64,000 nucleotides of DNA, from contig NZ_RQEV01000018.1 in the NCBI RefSeq assembly GCF_004771275.1, forward strand, positions 62,001 to 126,000, read 5' to 3'. The position numbers and the translations under genes were made by a program. The first letter of the stretch is position 1. Every line of letters starts with the position of its first letter. The notes below the pieces were generated by a model. The model was given only the letters and a program-made list of their open reading frames with translations, had not been told where the DNA came from and made no database searches. This document shows positions 51,208 to 59,915 of this stretch, in pieces. The DNA is from Leptospira fluminis. GTDB taxonomy: Bacteria > Spirochaetota > Leptospiria > Leptospirales > Leptospiraceae.

Positions 51208-52977
51208 ATGAACCGGTTCGTACCTCCCGAAGCCTTGCAATTTCTTGCCTCCATCTCGTTATTTAAAAATCTCCCCCGCAAACTGTTGGTGCAAATCTAT
51301 AAGCATATCGAGGAACGGAACGTCTACAATCACGACGTAATCTATTATAAAGGAGAGATATCCAAGGAATTATACCTAATCCGACACGGGGAAGTGATGG
51401 TCACCTTGGGAGAAACCGGACAAACGGTTCGTTATTTGGGGGAAGGGGATATCTTCGCGGAAAACAGCGTTTTGACCCGATCCGTCCACTCGGGCTCGGC
51501 GCAGGCGGTTTTGGACACTCTTTTGTACGTTTTAGACGGGGAATACTTTCTTCGTTTAGCGGCAAAAGAGAAAATTCTGTCCCAAAATCTGATGAGACTG
51601 ATGGGAATCAGAATGCGGGAAGTGATGGAAGGTCCCGTCAAACCGCTTTCGACTTCCAGGAGATTGGTCTGCCATATTCCGTTGGAGGAAATCGAGGATT
51701 TTAAACATCATTTGGATCTCATCGTCGACGCCGGGAGAAAATCGCACGGAGGCAACGTAGCCCTATTCAAGATGGATATTTTTAAGGAAAAATCCGTTTC
51801 GGAAATGATCCGTATGATATCCCAGCTTAGAAAGAAATCCCCGGTGCTTCATATCTATTTTAGAAATTACGGACTGGTTCCGGACTTGGACAAAGTCGTC
51901 CAGCAATGCGATCAGATCGTTTTTTGGGAGGACAACCCCGAGCGGAACGTAAAGAGTAAAAACGAAATCCTGGATTATTGGCGTCCGAGGATCCGAAACT
52001 ACGAGGGTAGGACTTCGAAGCTGGTGGTCTCGGAAAAGATTTCTCATACTGAGGGCAAGGATCTCAATCAAAGAATCTTCCATAGAGGGGAAACGTTCGC
52101 CAGATATCTCGTCTCTAAAACCAGGGGATTGGCTTTGGGAGGGGGAGGAGCGCGAGCTCTCGCACACGTGGGCCTTCTTAAAGTATTGGAGAGGGAGAGG
52201 ATCCAATTCGATTACGTTTCCGGCTCTTCCTTCGGCGCGGTGATCGGTGCGTTGTACGCCAGAGGAGAAAGCGCCGATTCGATATACAAGATGATCGGAA
52301 AATTCTTCGGAGGAATCGATAAGCCTTTCGATCCGACGATTCCCCTCATATCTTTCTTTAAGGGAAAGAAAATGGTGAGAATGCTGAAGGATGCGTTCGG
52401 TTCCCAGTTGATCGAGGATCTAAAGATTCCATTCGCTACCTCCGCAGTGGATTTGCATAGCGGGCAGGAATACGTTATGGACCAAGGACCCATCTGGGAA
52501 GCGTTAGCCTCCGCAATGAGTCTGCCCGGAATGTTTCCTCCAGTGTTTAAGGGGGATCATTTGTTGATAGACGGAGGAGTAATCAACAACGTGCCGGAGA
52601 ATCTGATACGTAAAAAGGGTGCAGACGTCATTTTGTCCGCCAACGTTTCTCCGCTCCGAGACGATGCGATCGTGAGATTACTGGAAGACAGAAAGGTGAC
52701 GGGAAAATCCTTCTTCAAGAATCTTTGGGAGGACGTATCTTATCCTCCTATTCTTAAAATCATGGCCCGAGCCATCACATTGGAAGGCCGGGAGATCACG
52801 AAACTCAGAAAGGAAAAGATGGATCTTTTCGTAAATATGCACCTGGAAGAGTTCGCTTTTACCGATTTCGGTCGCTATAAGGAGATCATCAAAAAAGGGG
52901 AGTTGGAGGCCGAAGCGGCGACCAAAGAGATTCGCTCGTTATTTTTTCCTTCGGAGCGTAAAAAGGAAAATCACTGA
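51208..52977 (+). CDS. Patatin-like phospholipase with cyclic-nucleotide-binding domain (NTE family)
   Basis: 589 residues. An N-terminal cNMP-binding domain of about 120 residues (HGEVMVTLGETGQTVRYLGEGDIFAENSVLTR) is followed by a linker and a patatin domain. The oxyanion Gly-rich loop GGGGAR is near 313, the nucleophile Ser341 is in GSSFG and the catalytic Asp455 is in DGG. This layout is shared by the NTE (neuropathy target esterase) group of lysophospholipases. The first in-frame TTG at 51199 is too close to AGGA, so the ATG at 51208 is preferred. The 3' end overlaps a convergent gene by 7 bases. Confidence 0.93.
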   Translation: MNRFVPPEALQFLASISLFKNLPRKLLVQIYKHIEERNVYNHDVIYYKGEISKELYLIRHGEVMVTLGETGQTVRYLGEGDIFAENSVLTRSVHSGSAQAVLDTLLYVLDGEYFLRLAAKEKILSQNLMRLMGIRMREVMEGPVKPLSTSRRLVCHIPLEEIEDFKHHLDLIVDAGRKSHGGNVALFKMDIFKEKSVSEMIRMISQLRKKSPVLHIYFRNYGLVPDLDKVVQQCDQIVFWEDNPERNVKSKNEILDYWRPRIRNYEGRTSKLVVSEKISHTEGKDLNQRIFHRGETFARYLVSKTRGLALGGGGARALAHVGLLKVLERERIQFDYVSGSSFGAVIGALYARGESADSIYKMIGKFFGGIDKPFDPTIPLISFFKGKKMVRMLKDAFGSQLIEDLKIPFATSAVDLHSGQEYVMDQGPIWEALASAMSLPGMFPPVFKGDHLLIDGGVINNVPENLIRKKGADVILSANVSPLRDDAIVRLLEDRKVTGKSFFKNLWEDVSYPPILKIMARAITLEGREITKLRKEKMDLFVNMHLEEFAFTDFGRYKEIIKKGELEAEAATKEIRSLFFPSERKKENH

Positions 52978-53618
52978 GGAAGAGAGGAAAGTAGACTTTC
53001 CTGCAAACGTTCGGAAAGTTTTCTCCAGGAATTCTTCCATTCTTCGCTTCCTTTCGGACCGACACGATTCGTTAAAGAGAATAGGGTCGCGAAAGGGATT
53101 TGGAAATCCTGTGCGACCTTTGCTAGTCCGAAAGCCTCCATATTTTCCAATCCGATCGATTCCGACTTCAGACGTTCCAGGACACGAGGACTCGGATCCT
53201 CGATCGTGACCGAACCGGTTCCGTTGGTTCCGGATTCGAAAAGTTCCAGATTCGGAAGAGGAAATGGAAACGGAATACATTCTAGTCTTAAAGAGAGAAA
53301 TTCGGGGATACGGATTTTTTTGTCCAAGTAAGCGATTTCATAATTCGTAAACGTTCTGGAAAAGCCTATTTTTCCTTCCCATTCCTTCCTAGAAATCCAA
53401 GGATAGACTCCGGCAGACCCGATAAAAAGAATGGCCTTAGGAACCGATTCCGTATTTTGCAATAAATAGGACTGGAGTCGAAGAGCTGCGTTCAAATTTC
53501 CCACGCCTACTTCCAGGGTTTTCAGACCGGCGTGGACGGAGATCCTGTCTATTTCTCCCGAAAAAGCCCCGCAAAAAAGAATGTCTTTCAGATTCCATTC
53601 GGGATTCATAAAGTACAA
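52971..53618 (-). CDS. Nucleoside phosphorylase/nucleosidase-like protein
   Basis: About 213 residues, in the PNP/UDP phosphorylase (MTA/SAH nucleosidase, futalosine hydrolase) superfamily. The VEVGVGNLNAA-like VGVGN motif, the IGSAGVYPW segment and the C-terminal ENMEAFGLAKVAQDFQIPF with the substrate-binding Met-Glu pair are present. Shorter than MTA/SAH nucleosidases of about 230 residues. Substrate is not certain. The ATG at 53609 may be the start, since the first Met is two codons upstream. It follows the acyl-CoA ligase gene with no gap. Confidence 0.78.
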   Translation of the reverse strand: MYFMNPEWNLKDILFCGAFSGEIDRISVHAGLKTLEVGVGNLNAALRLQSYLLQNTESVPKAILFIGSAGVYPWISRKEWEGKIGFSRTFTNYEIAYLDKKIRIPEFLSLRLECIPFPFPLPNLELFESGTNGTGSVTIEDPSPRVLERLKSESIGLENMEAFGLAKVAQDFQIPFATLFSLTNRVGPKGSEEWKNSWRKLSERLQESLLSSLPQ

Positions 53619-55547
53619 CTATTCATATAGACGGCGGATTAGATCGGAATACTTCTCCAGAACGACTTTTCGTTTGACCTTCATAGTCTCCGTGAGTTCC
53701 TCTCCTTTCGTAAACGGCTTGTCCAATACTGCCAAATTCGAAATCCGCTCGAAATTTTTAAAACCGTTCTTTTCCGAAATGGTTCTTTTGATTAGATCTT
53801 TGTAAAACTGAAGCACTTGCGGATCGGCTGCCAGTTCGGAGTCCGAGGAAGGCAATTTCTTTCCTTCCAGTAAAAATCTCTCCCGTAATTTTTCAAAATC
53901 CGGAACGATGAGTAGAGTAAGGAATTTTCTATCCTGGCCTGCCACCACTGCGAACTGGGAAAATCCGGTCTCTCCGATTTTCGATTCTATCGGTTCGGGT
54001 TCCACGTTTTCGCCCGAGGAGAGCACGATGGTATCCTTGGCTCTTCCTGCAAATCTCAGTTCCCCGGTTTTGGTCCAAACGAATAGATCTCCGGAATCGA
54101 ACCATCCGTCCACGAGAGAGGCTCGATTTTTTTCTTCGTCCTTAAAATATCCGGGAGTGACATGAGGTCCCTTATGCCACACGATCCCCCTTGCCCCGGG
54201 TTCGGTTACGATTTTTCCCTGTTCGTCCACCAATTTGATATGGGCTCCGGGAAATACGGGACCGATGGCTCCCGTTTTGGGAATCGGAAACCGTCCCATA
54301 GCTCCCATTCCGGTGGTCTCGGTCATCCCGTAGGTCTCTATAATGGGAATTCCGATGGAGCGAAAAAAGAATTGGATCTTGGGCGGCATGGCACCCGCGC
54401 CGCAAAAAGCAAAACGCAATTTCCCGCCTAAAGAATTCCGGACCGGTTCTAGAATTTTCTGAGCGAGCAGATTGGCAAGATAGCTCGGTCCGAAAAATAG
54501 AAGGGAAACGAATTTGTCCTTCGCTTTTTCGTCGGAGGGTTCGTCTTCGCTGGCACAATAATTTCCTGTGAGAGTATCGTAGACGGAATTGTAAAATTCC
54601 GCGATACGAACCGCTAGACGGAAAACGGTGAATTTCCAAGCCGGGCCCTTTTTCGCAGTGTCCCAGATTCTCCTGTGTAGGGCTTCCCAAACTCTGGGAA
54701 CGGAGACAAGCACGGTCGGACGCACGATCCCGAAATCCCGTTGTAAGGTGGAGACGGAGGAGCAAGCCATAGAGGCCCCCCAAGAAACGAGGGCGGTCTC
54801 TAAGATCCGTTCCGCGATATGCCATGGGGGTAAAAAAACCACCGTGCGATCCTGGTAAGTGACCGGAACGAATTGGTGGAGTTGGTGCACGCTCCAAGTA
54901 AAGGATCTATGCCTTAAAACAACCCCTTTCGGAACGCCCGTCGTTCCCGAGGTATAAATGATGGTCGCACTATCCTTATGAGTCAGGGCTTCTCCCGCTT
55001 GGCGTAGGATCTCGTCTCCTTTCTTGGTCAAAAATGCTTCGCCCAAGGAAAGCGCCTTGTCTAGCGTAAGAATCTCCAATTTCGGAAACTTCCCCCTGAT
55101 TTCCGCTAAGCCGTCAAAGGTGGATTCCTCTTCGATAAGAACCAATACTTCCAGAGCGGAAAAAGATTCCGGTTTAGAGCGCAGTTTTTGTAGGACCGAA
55201 TTCTTTTCCAAAAAGGCGATTTTGGCCTCGGTATGGCCAAGGATATAAGTAATGTCTTCCGGGCTGGCATCGGTTCCTCGCGGAACATCCACCCCGCCTG
55301 CACAAACGATCCCGAAGGAGCAGAGAGACCATTCCGTTCTATTATCGCAGACGAGTCCTACCTTATCTCCTCTTTTCAATCCTTTGGAGAAAAGGTAAGC
55401 GGAGAGTTTTCCCATACTCAAGAACCAGTCTCCGTATGTGATTCCTACGAAGGTACGCTGCTTTTCGTCCCAAATCCAATGGAAAGGACGATCTTGGTAT
55501 TGGTGGCAAGAGTCCCTTACCAGATGATAAACGCTGAGTTTTTCCAT
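53619..55547 (-). CDS. Long-chain fatty-acid-CoA ligase (AMP-forming)
   Basis: A 642-residue ANL-superfamily enzyme that activates fatty acids with ATP and CoA. The AMP-binding P-loop-like motif IYTSGTTGVPKG is near residue 195, the GYGMTETTG-type motif (ETYGMTETTGMG) near 390, and the DGWFDSGDL and core Lys motif near 530 (SSGENVEPEP). It looks like the FadD15/long-chain group. It precedes the nucleosidase-like gene in the same direction. Divergent or downstream neighbours give no metabolic partner. argC begins 5 bases before its start. Confidence 0.94.
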   Translation of the reverse strand: MEKLSVYHLVRDSCHQYQDRPFHWIWDEKQRTFVGITYGDWFLSMGKLSAYLFSKGLKRGDKVGLVCDNRTEWSLCSFGIVCAGGVDVPRGTDASPEDITYILGHTEAKIAFLEKNSVLQKLRSKPESFSALEVLVLIEEESTFDGLAEIRGKFPKLEILTLDKALSLGEAFLTKKGDEILRQAGEALTHKDSATIIYTSGTTGVPKGVVLRHRSFTWSVHQLHQFVPVTYQDRTVVFLPPWHIAERILETALVSWGASMACSSVSTLQRDFGIVRPTVLVSVPRVWEALHRRIWDTAKKGPAWKFTVFRLAVRIAEFYNSVYDTLTGNYCASEDEPSDEKAKDKFVSLLFFGPSYLANLLAQKILEPVRNSLGGKLRFAFCGAGAMPPKIQFFFRSIGIPIIETYGMTETTGMGAMGRFPIPKTGAIGPVFPGAHIKLVDEQGKIVTEPGARGIVWHKGPHVTPGYFKDEEKNRASLVDGWFDSGDLFVWTKTGELRFAGRAKDTIVLSSGENVEPEPIESKIGETGFSQFAVVAGQDRKFLTLLIVPDFEKLRERFLLEGKKLPSSDSELAADPQVLQFYKDLIKRTISEKNGFKNFERISNLAVLDKPFTKGEELTETMKVKRKVVLEKYSDLIRRLYE

Positions 55548-55552
55548 TTACG

Positions 55553-56572
55553 TTACGGAAGCAGGCCTAGAGTTTCCTTTTCTCCCAGCATCAGATTGAT
55601 ATTCTGTAGGGCTTGCCCGGCGGCTCCCTTTACCAGGTTATCCAATGCCGATACAATGGTGATATTGGTTCCTCTTTTTCGTAAAGAAACATCCAGAAAA
55701 TTCGTGTGTGCGATTTTTAGAAGGTCGATTTCCTCCGGAGTTTCCCGGATTCTAATAAACGGCTCTCCTTTTGCGTTCTTTTTCAAAACGGAAAGAAGGT
55801 CCGCCGTCGAAGAAGAATCCTCCATCTCCAAATAGACGGTGGATAAAATCCCGCGATACAAAGGCAACAAGTGGGGAACGAATAGGATTTCAGGATAGGG
55901 CAGTCCGGATCCGGAAAAAGCATATTCCTGAATTTCCGGTTCGTGTTGGTGGGACAGGATTTTGTAAGCGCGGAAATTTTCGTGCACTCCCGTAAAGGCA
56001 AAGCCGCCGTCCTCCACTCTTCCTCCTGCACCGCTGACTCCGGACTTGCAATCGGCTACGATTCTCGGACGTATCTTATGCCTGAGTTCCCCTAAGAGAT
56101 ACACCGCTAGAATTACGGAAGTGGAATAACAACCGGGATTGGAGACGAAATCGGCTCCTTTGATCTTCTCTCGGAAAATCTCCGGAATTCCGAAGACGAC
56201 ACGGTTCATCAATTCGAAGCTAGTATGGGAAAGTTTGTAGGTACTCTCGAAAGCCTGTTTGTCGTGTAGGCGGTATACTCCGGAAAGATCGATCAGCTTG
56301 TGTCCCGCGTTCAGAAATTTAGGAGCCAATTGGAGAGAAGCATCGTTCGGAACCGCGAGAACTACCAGGGATCCCTTCGGAACCGGATCTTCGTGCTTTT
56401 TAAACGGTAGGTCTTCGGGGAACGGTAGGTCGGGAAACACTTCCGATAATTTCTTTCCTGCTAGTTTATCGCTGGTGAGATGGACTACTTTGTATTTAGG
56501 GTGTCCGGATAAAAGGCCGAGTAATTCTTTTCCGGTAAATCCGCCGGCTCCGATAATGCTAATTTCTGACAT
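55553..56572 (-). CDS. argC: N-acetyl-gamma-glutamyl-phosphate reductase
   Basis: NADPH-dependent reduction of N-acetylglutamyl phosphate in arginine synthesis. The [16 protein letters not shown]ossmann motif is at residues 5-20. The active-site Cys lies in [14 protein letters not shown]. The catalytic His is in the HQHEPEI region. 339 residues. Its upstream neighbour is recA, with a recA terminator between. argD is about 23 kb away in this window. Confidence 0.95.
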   Translation of the reverse strand: MSEISIIGAGGFTGKELLGLLSGHPKYKVVHLTSDKLAGKKLSEVFPDLPFPEDLPFKKHEDPVPKGSLVVLAVPNDASLQLAPKFLNAGHKLIDLSGVYRLHDKQAFESTYKLSHTSFELMNRVVFGIPEIFREKIKGADFVSNPGCYSTSVILAVYLLGELRHKIRPRIVADCKSGVSGAGGRVEDGGFAFTGVHENFRAYKILSHQHEPEIQEYAFSGSGLPYPEILFVPHLLPLYRGILSTVYLEMEDSSSTADLLSVLKKNAKGEPFIRIRETPEEIDLLKIAHTNFLDVSLRKRGTNITIVSALDNLVKGAAGQALQNINLMLGEKETLGLLP

Positions 56573-56629
56573 GTGTTTCTGGAGGAATTTTTCCTAGTGA
56601 GACAAAAATGGAAGAAGTTCACGGTATTG

Positions 56630-56664
56630 GAATAAAAAAACGCCGGATGGAAACCCACCCGGCG
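56630..56664 (-). terminator. Intrinsic terminator of recA
   Basis: On the minus strand a 10-position stem (one mismatch) built on CGCCGG...CCGGCG with a 4-base loop is followed by TTTTTTTATT. It lies 33 bases beyond the recA stop and 58 bases before argC. The signal is strong. Confidence 0.85.
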
Positions 56665-56696
56665 TCAATGGTTTCTAAAAAGAAAGCCAGTATGAT

Positions 56697-57788
56697 TTAT
56701 CCTGCGGCTCTTTGTCCGTCCTGCGCCTCAGTTTGAGGTGGGAGCGGTTTTCCCTCCGCGGAAAGGGGTGGGAGGCCGTTTAAATCCCTCACCATATTTT
56801 CGACTTGATGGGCGATTTCCGGATTCGACTTGAGGTATTCCTTGGCCGCTTCCTTCCCTTGCCCGATCTTCTCGGTATTGTACGAATACCAAGCTCCCGA
56901 TTTGCTAATGATGTCGTGTTTCACCCCTAAGTCAACGAGAGAACTTTCCCGGCTAATCCCTGTGTTGTAGATTATGTCGAATTCTGCCTGACGAAACGGA
57001 GGAGCCATTTTGTTTTTCACTACTTTGACTCTCACCCGGTTTCCGGTGGCTTCCTCTTTTTCCTTCAGTGTCTCGATTTTGCGGATGTCCAGTCGGATCG
57101 AACTGTAAAACTTCAGGGCGTTTCCTCCGGTCGTCGTTTCCGGGGAGCCGAACATCACTCCGATCTTCATCCGAATTTGGTTAATGAAAACGACAACCGT
57201 TCTGGATTTAGAGATCGTTCCGGTCAGTTTTCGGAGAGCCTGGGACATAAGACGCGCTTGCAATCCCATGTGTGCGTCTCCCATATCGCCTTCGATTTCC
57301 GCTTTGGGGACAAGGGCTGCGACGGAATCCACTACCACTATGTCTATGGCGTTGCTCCGGACCAGAGATTCGCAAATCTCCAGTGCTTCCTCTCCATTGT
57401 CGGGTTGGGAAACCAAAAGTTCTTCCAGATTCACTCCCAGTTTTTTCGCATAGGACGGATCCAGTGCATGCTCCGCATCTATAAAGGCGGCCACTCCGCC
57501 TCTTTTCTGCGCTTCGGCGATTGCAGAAAGAGTTAAAGTCGTTTTACCGGAAGATTCCGGTCCGTAAATTTCTACGATCCTTCCAAGCGGATAACCGCCT
57601 ATTCCCAATGCGATGTCCAGGTCCAGCGAACCTGTGGGAATCACGGGAATGATATTCGTAGCGGACGCCGCACCGAGGCGCATGATGGACCCTTTGCCGA
57701 ATTGTTTTTCGATTTGGGTCATGGCTTGGTCGATCGCAAGTTTCTTAGAATCGTCCAGGCCTTGCGCTTCTTCCTTTTGCTTCTTCAT
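56697..57788 (-). CDS. recA: RecA recombinase
   Basis: DNA strand exchange in recombination and activation of the SOS response. The GPESSGKTT Walker A motif is near residue 78, the DNA-binding loop region and [12 protein letters not shown] segment are present, and the [11 protein letters not shown]-terminal region follows. From ATG 57788 the protein has 363 residues ([11 protein letters not shown]...), with GAAGGAG about 12 bases upstream. A TTG at 57815 with AGAGGA would add nine residues. An SOS operator lies upstream. The gene is followed by a strong terminator. Confidence 0.97.
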   Translation of the reverse strand: MKKQKEEAQGLDDSKKLAIDQAMTQIEKQFGKGSIMRLGAASATNIIPVIPTGSLDLDIALGIGGYPLGRIVEIYGPESSGKTTLTLSAIAEAQKRGGVAAFIDAEHALDPSYAKKLGVNLEELLVSQPDNGEEALEICESLVRSNAIDIVVVDSVAALVPKAEIEGDMGDAHMGLQARLMSQALRKLTGTISKSRTVVVFINQIRMKIGVMFGSPETTTGGNALKFYSSIRLDIRKIETLKEKEEATGNRVRVKVVKNKMAPPFRQAEFDIIYNTGISRESSLVDLGVKHDIISKSGAWYSYNTEKIGQGKEAAKEYLKSNPEIAHQVENMVRDLNGLPPLSAEGKPLPPQTEAQDGQRAAG

Positions 57789-57870
57789 GGATTCTTTAGC
57801 TCCTTCTCTTGCCAAGAACGGTTCCTCTTTTCGTAAAATTCCTTGTACTTTTGAGGGCTTCCGTTGTTAA

Positions 57871-57916
57871 GAGTAGGATACTACTCCTGCCGGACAAATT
57901 CCAATCCGCTCCGGCA
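57871..57916 (-). promoter_or_regulatory. Two adjacent hairpins in the recA leader
   Basis: GAGTAG/CTACTC with a 4-base loop (57871-57886) and TGCCGG/CCGGCA with a 17-base loop (57888-57916) lie side by side. They are between the SOS operator and the recA start. Each stem has 6 bp. Whether they affect recA expression is unknown. Confidence 0.35.
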
Positions 57917-58008
57917 AAAAACTCGGTGTTTCCCTTGGGAAAAGGATCATTTTTTCTGAATCTTATGTCACCCAAAAAACAGGTGGCAATCGGAAAAAAA
58001 TCTACTTA

Positions 58009-58021
58009 TTTGTATAGCAAA
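58009..58021 (-). promoter_or_regulatory. LexA (SOS) operator of recA, TTTG-N5-CAAA
   Basis: The palindrome TTTGTATAGCAAA on the plus strand is an exact TTTG-N5-CAAA match, the operator described for Leptospira LexA in the recA promoter. On the recA strand it overlaps a TATACA -10 candidate, so bound LexA would block transcription. It lies about 220 bases upstream of ATG 57788, leaving a long leader. Confidence 0.82.
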
Positions 58022-58048
58022 TATGCTTGCAGTAAATCGAGGGGTTTT

Positions 58049-58900
58049 TTAGGGGGCGATTTCCGGGTTGTCGGAACCGGAATCTTTTTGTCTATCCCTT
58101 AGAAATTGAGCTTGGGCCTTGTAGCTTCTCTTTCTTTGGTCCTTTAGGAATTCCCAAAACCGCTTGAAATATAGAAACGACAATAACGGAGCGAGAATGG
58201 CTAAAGCGATTTTTGAAAGGAAGAGTAGGTAGTATGGAAATAAGTTTTGTCCGGGAAAATAGAAAAGGTAAATTCCGTTTTCGTGAAATAGTTCCAAAGC
58301 GGACGACTTCTTTTTTTTCTCCTGAAAGTAGGCCCTAAGTTCTCGGATATCTCTGAATTTGAGCGGAGCGTTTTCCGTTTCCTTACATAAAATCAAGGCT
58401 CCCGCCTCGGTAAACGCATAAAAGGATCCGATCAGTTTGAGGCCTTCCCATTTTTCAAGATTCGGATCGATCCTATTTCGAAAGAAATAGTTTATTTTAC
58501 CGTTTTTATAGGAAAAGCTTTGGAAGGATTCCGGAAAATCCGTCTCTTCCTTTAGTAGGGTATCCTTGCCGATGCCGGGAAGGTCGTACGAAATGCCGCC
58601 TAGATCCGGAATTTTTTTTAAGTCTTCGGAAAGTCTTTTGGAAGTTTCCGACTTTAAGGTTTTCGGAGAGGAAGCCTGCGCATCTACGCTTTCACGGATC
58701 GCGGCTTCCGTCTTCGTTTTCAAGTTCCGGTAAAAGTCGGACGCAAGGTTTCGGACGATTTTTTTTTCTCGGAATACAGGGTGACCTGCCCATTCCATGG
58801 CGGATTCCCAAACCTCTTGGTCCTTAGGTTCGGAAGAAAGGACTGCGGTCGTTAAGAATAGAGAGAAAAGAAGAATAAGAAGACGGAAAACCTTTGACAT
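58049..58900 (-). CDS. Exported hypothetical protein with C-terminal membrane segment
   Basis: 283 residues, with a signal peptide (LLILLFSLFLTTAVLSS) and a single strong membrane segment near residues 222-245 (YYLLFLSKIALAILAPLLSFLYF). The soluble part between them is charged and of unknown fold. The short C-terminal tail is basic, so it is probably cytoplasmic. It precedes recA by 233 bases on the same strand and is not obviously SOS-linked, since the operator lies after it. Confidence 0.75.
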   Translation of the reverse strand: MSKVFRLLILLFSLFLTTAVLSSEPKDQEVWESAMEWAGHPVFREKKIVRNLASDFYRNLKTKTEAAIRESVDAQASSPKTLKSETSKRLSEDLKKIPDLGGISYDLPGIGKDTLLKEETDFPESFQSFSYKNGKINYFFRNRIDPNLEKWEGLKLIGSFYAFTEAGALILCKETENAPLKFRDIRELRAYFQEKKKKSSALELFHENGIYLFYFPGQNLFPYYLLFLSKIALAILAPLLSFLYFKRFWEFLKDQRKRSYKAQAQFLRDRQKDSGSDNPEIAP

Positions 58901-58967
58901 TGAGACGATTTTTCCCGTATTACTTCAGAGAAGAATCTAAAATTCATGTCTGGAAAGCGGAAAATCC

Positions 58968-59438
58968 ATGAGTTTGAAAGAACTGCATAAAATAGAGACT
59001 ACGAGATCCTCCTGGAAAGATTTCGTCGAATATAGCATCCAGACCCCGTTTTACAGAGAAGCCAAGGAAAGGACCGGCTCCCTAGTGGAATCGATTCAAC
59101 TCACTTTATTTCATGATTATTTATCCACGTTTTCCCCGGAAGAGAGGAACCGATATTTGTCGGACGAACAGGATTTTGTCCGGTCCGCCCGGAATTTCGT
59201 GAATATTTTGGAAGGCACCAGGTATTCCCCGGAAGGATACAATTCCAGAGAGCGTTCCTTGTTTTTCGGGATGATCAAGGGGCTGCTGCGGGAACAAATG
59301 GACGAAGAGAATCAGATCCAAGATATGGAAAGATACCACTTTTACAGATGTATCATTCGTTTCTGTTCGAATCTTGATTATATCCACAGAGTGTACGAAA
59401 GATACAAGAATTATACCGCTCAGGGATCGGAGGTCTGA
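58968..59438 (+). CDS. Hypothetical protein, 156 residues
   Basis: A mostly helical protein rich in Glu, Arg and Tyr, with no signal peptide or membrane segment. It has no family I recognise. It has an ATG with GGAAA upstream. The gene ends at 59438, 3 bases before the apparent CTG start of the HIT gene, whose Shine-Dalgarno lies inside its last codons. The two are likely translationally coupled. Confidence 0.75.
   Translation: MSLKELHKIETTRSSWKDFVEYSIQTPFYREAKERTGSLVESIQLTLFHDYLSTFSPEERNRYLSDEQDFVRSARNFVNILEGTRYSPEGYNSRERSLFFGMIKGLLREQMDEENQIQDMERYHFYRCIIRFCSNLDYIHRVYERYKNYTAQGSEV
59429..59433 (+). promoter_or_regulatory. Shine-Dalgarno GGAGG that points to a CTG start
   Basis: GGAGG is placed 7 bases before the CTG at 59441 and within the last codons of the 156-residue ORF. 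It is the only strong ribosome site in the frame of the HIT protein. Confidence 0.6.
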
Positions 59439-59440
59439 TC

Positions 59441-59860
59441 CTGGCAATTCCTTCCGAAGCGCTCCGCTCCGACTGTCCGATTTGCATCGAGCATAGTTCT
59501 TCTTCTCCTTCCGGATTTTTATTTAGATCCGGCGATTTTCTGATCCGGCATTGCGAACCTTCGAAGAAAATTCCGGGATACTTGTACGTAGAGCCGATCG
59601 CGCATCGGGAAAGTTATTCAGAATGGTCGGAGAAGGAATTTTCCGAATTCGGAATCGCTTTGCAAAAAGCGTCCGAATGGATTCTCTCCCGCTTTTCTCC
59701 AGCTAAGATTTATACGGTTCTAGTCTCGGAAAAAGTGGCGCATATGCATTTTCATTTGATCCCCAGATACGGGGAAACAAAAGGACCGGAGTACATCCGC
59801 CAAGCGTTGGAAGGGATGGCTCAGGCTCCGGACGGAATTTCTTTCCCGAAAGGGAACTAA
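59441..59860 (+). CDS. HIT-family (histidine triad) protein, apparent CTG start
   Basis: 139 residues from the CTG at 59441. A CPIC zinc-type motif is at residues 12-15. The histidine triad is HMHFH with His101, His103 and His105, followed by LIPRYG. HIT proteins are nucleotide hydrolases or transferases acting on phosphoramidates or dinucleotides. In-frame there is no ATG, GTG or TTG between an upstream stop and the CPIC motif; the next TTG, at 59582, would cut off the zinc motif and leave 92 residues. The CTG start is thus inferred; a sequencing or frame error is the alternative. Confidence 0.8.
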   Translation: MAIPSEALRSDCPICIEHSSSSPSGFLFRSGDFLIRHCEPSKKIPGYLYVEPIAHRESYSEWSEKEFSEFGIALQKASEWILSRFSPAKIYTVLVSEKVAHMHFHLIPRYGETKGPEYIRQALEGMAQAPDGISFPKGN

Positions 59861-59915
59861 GGACCTGAGAAAAAGAGTGAGTGTCGTTCGTTAGAACGGG
59901 TCTAAGAAAGGAAAC

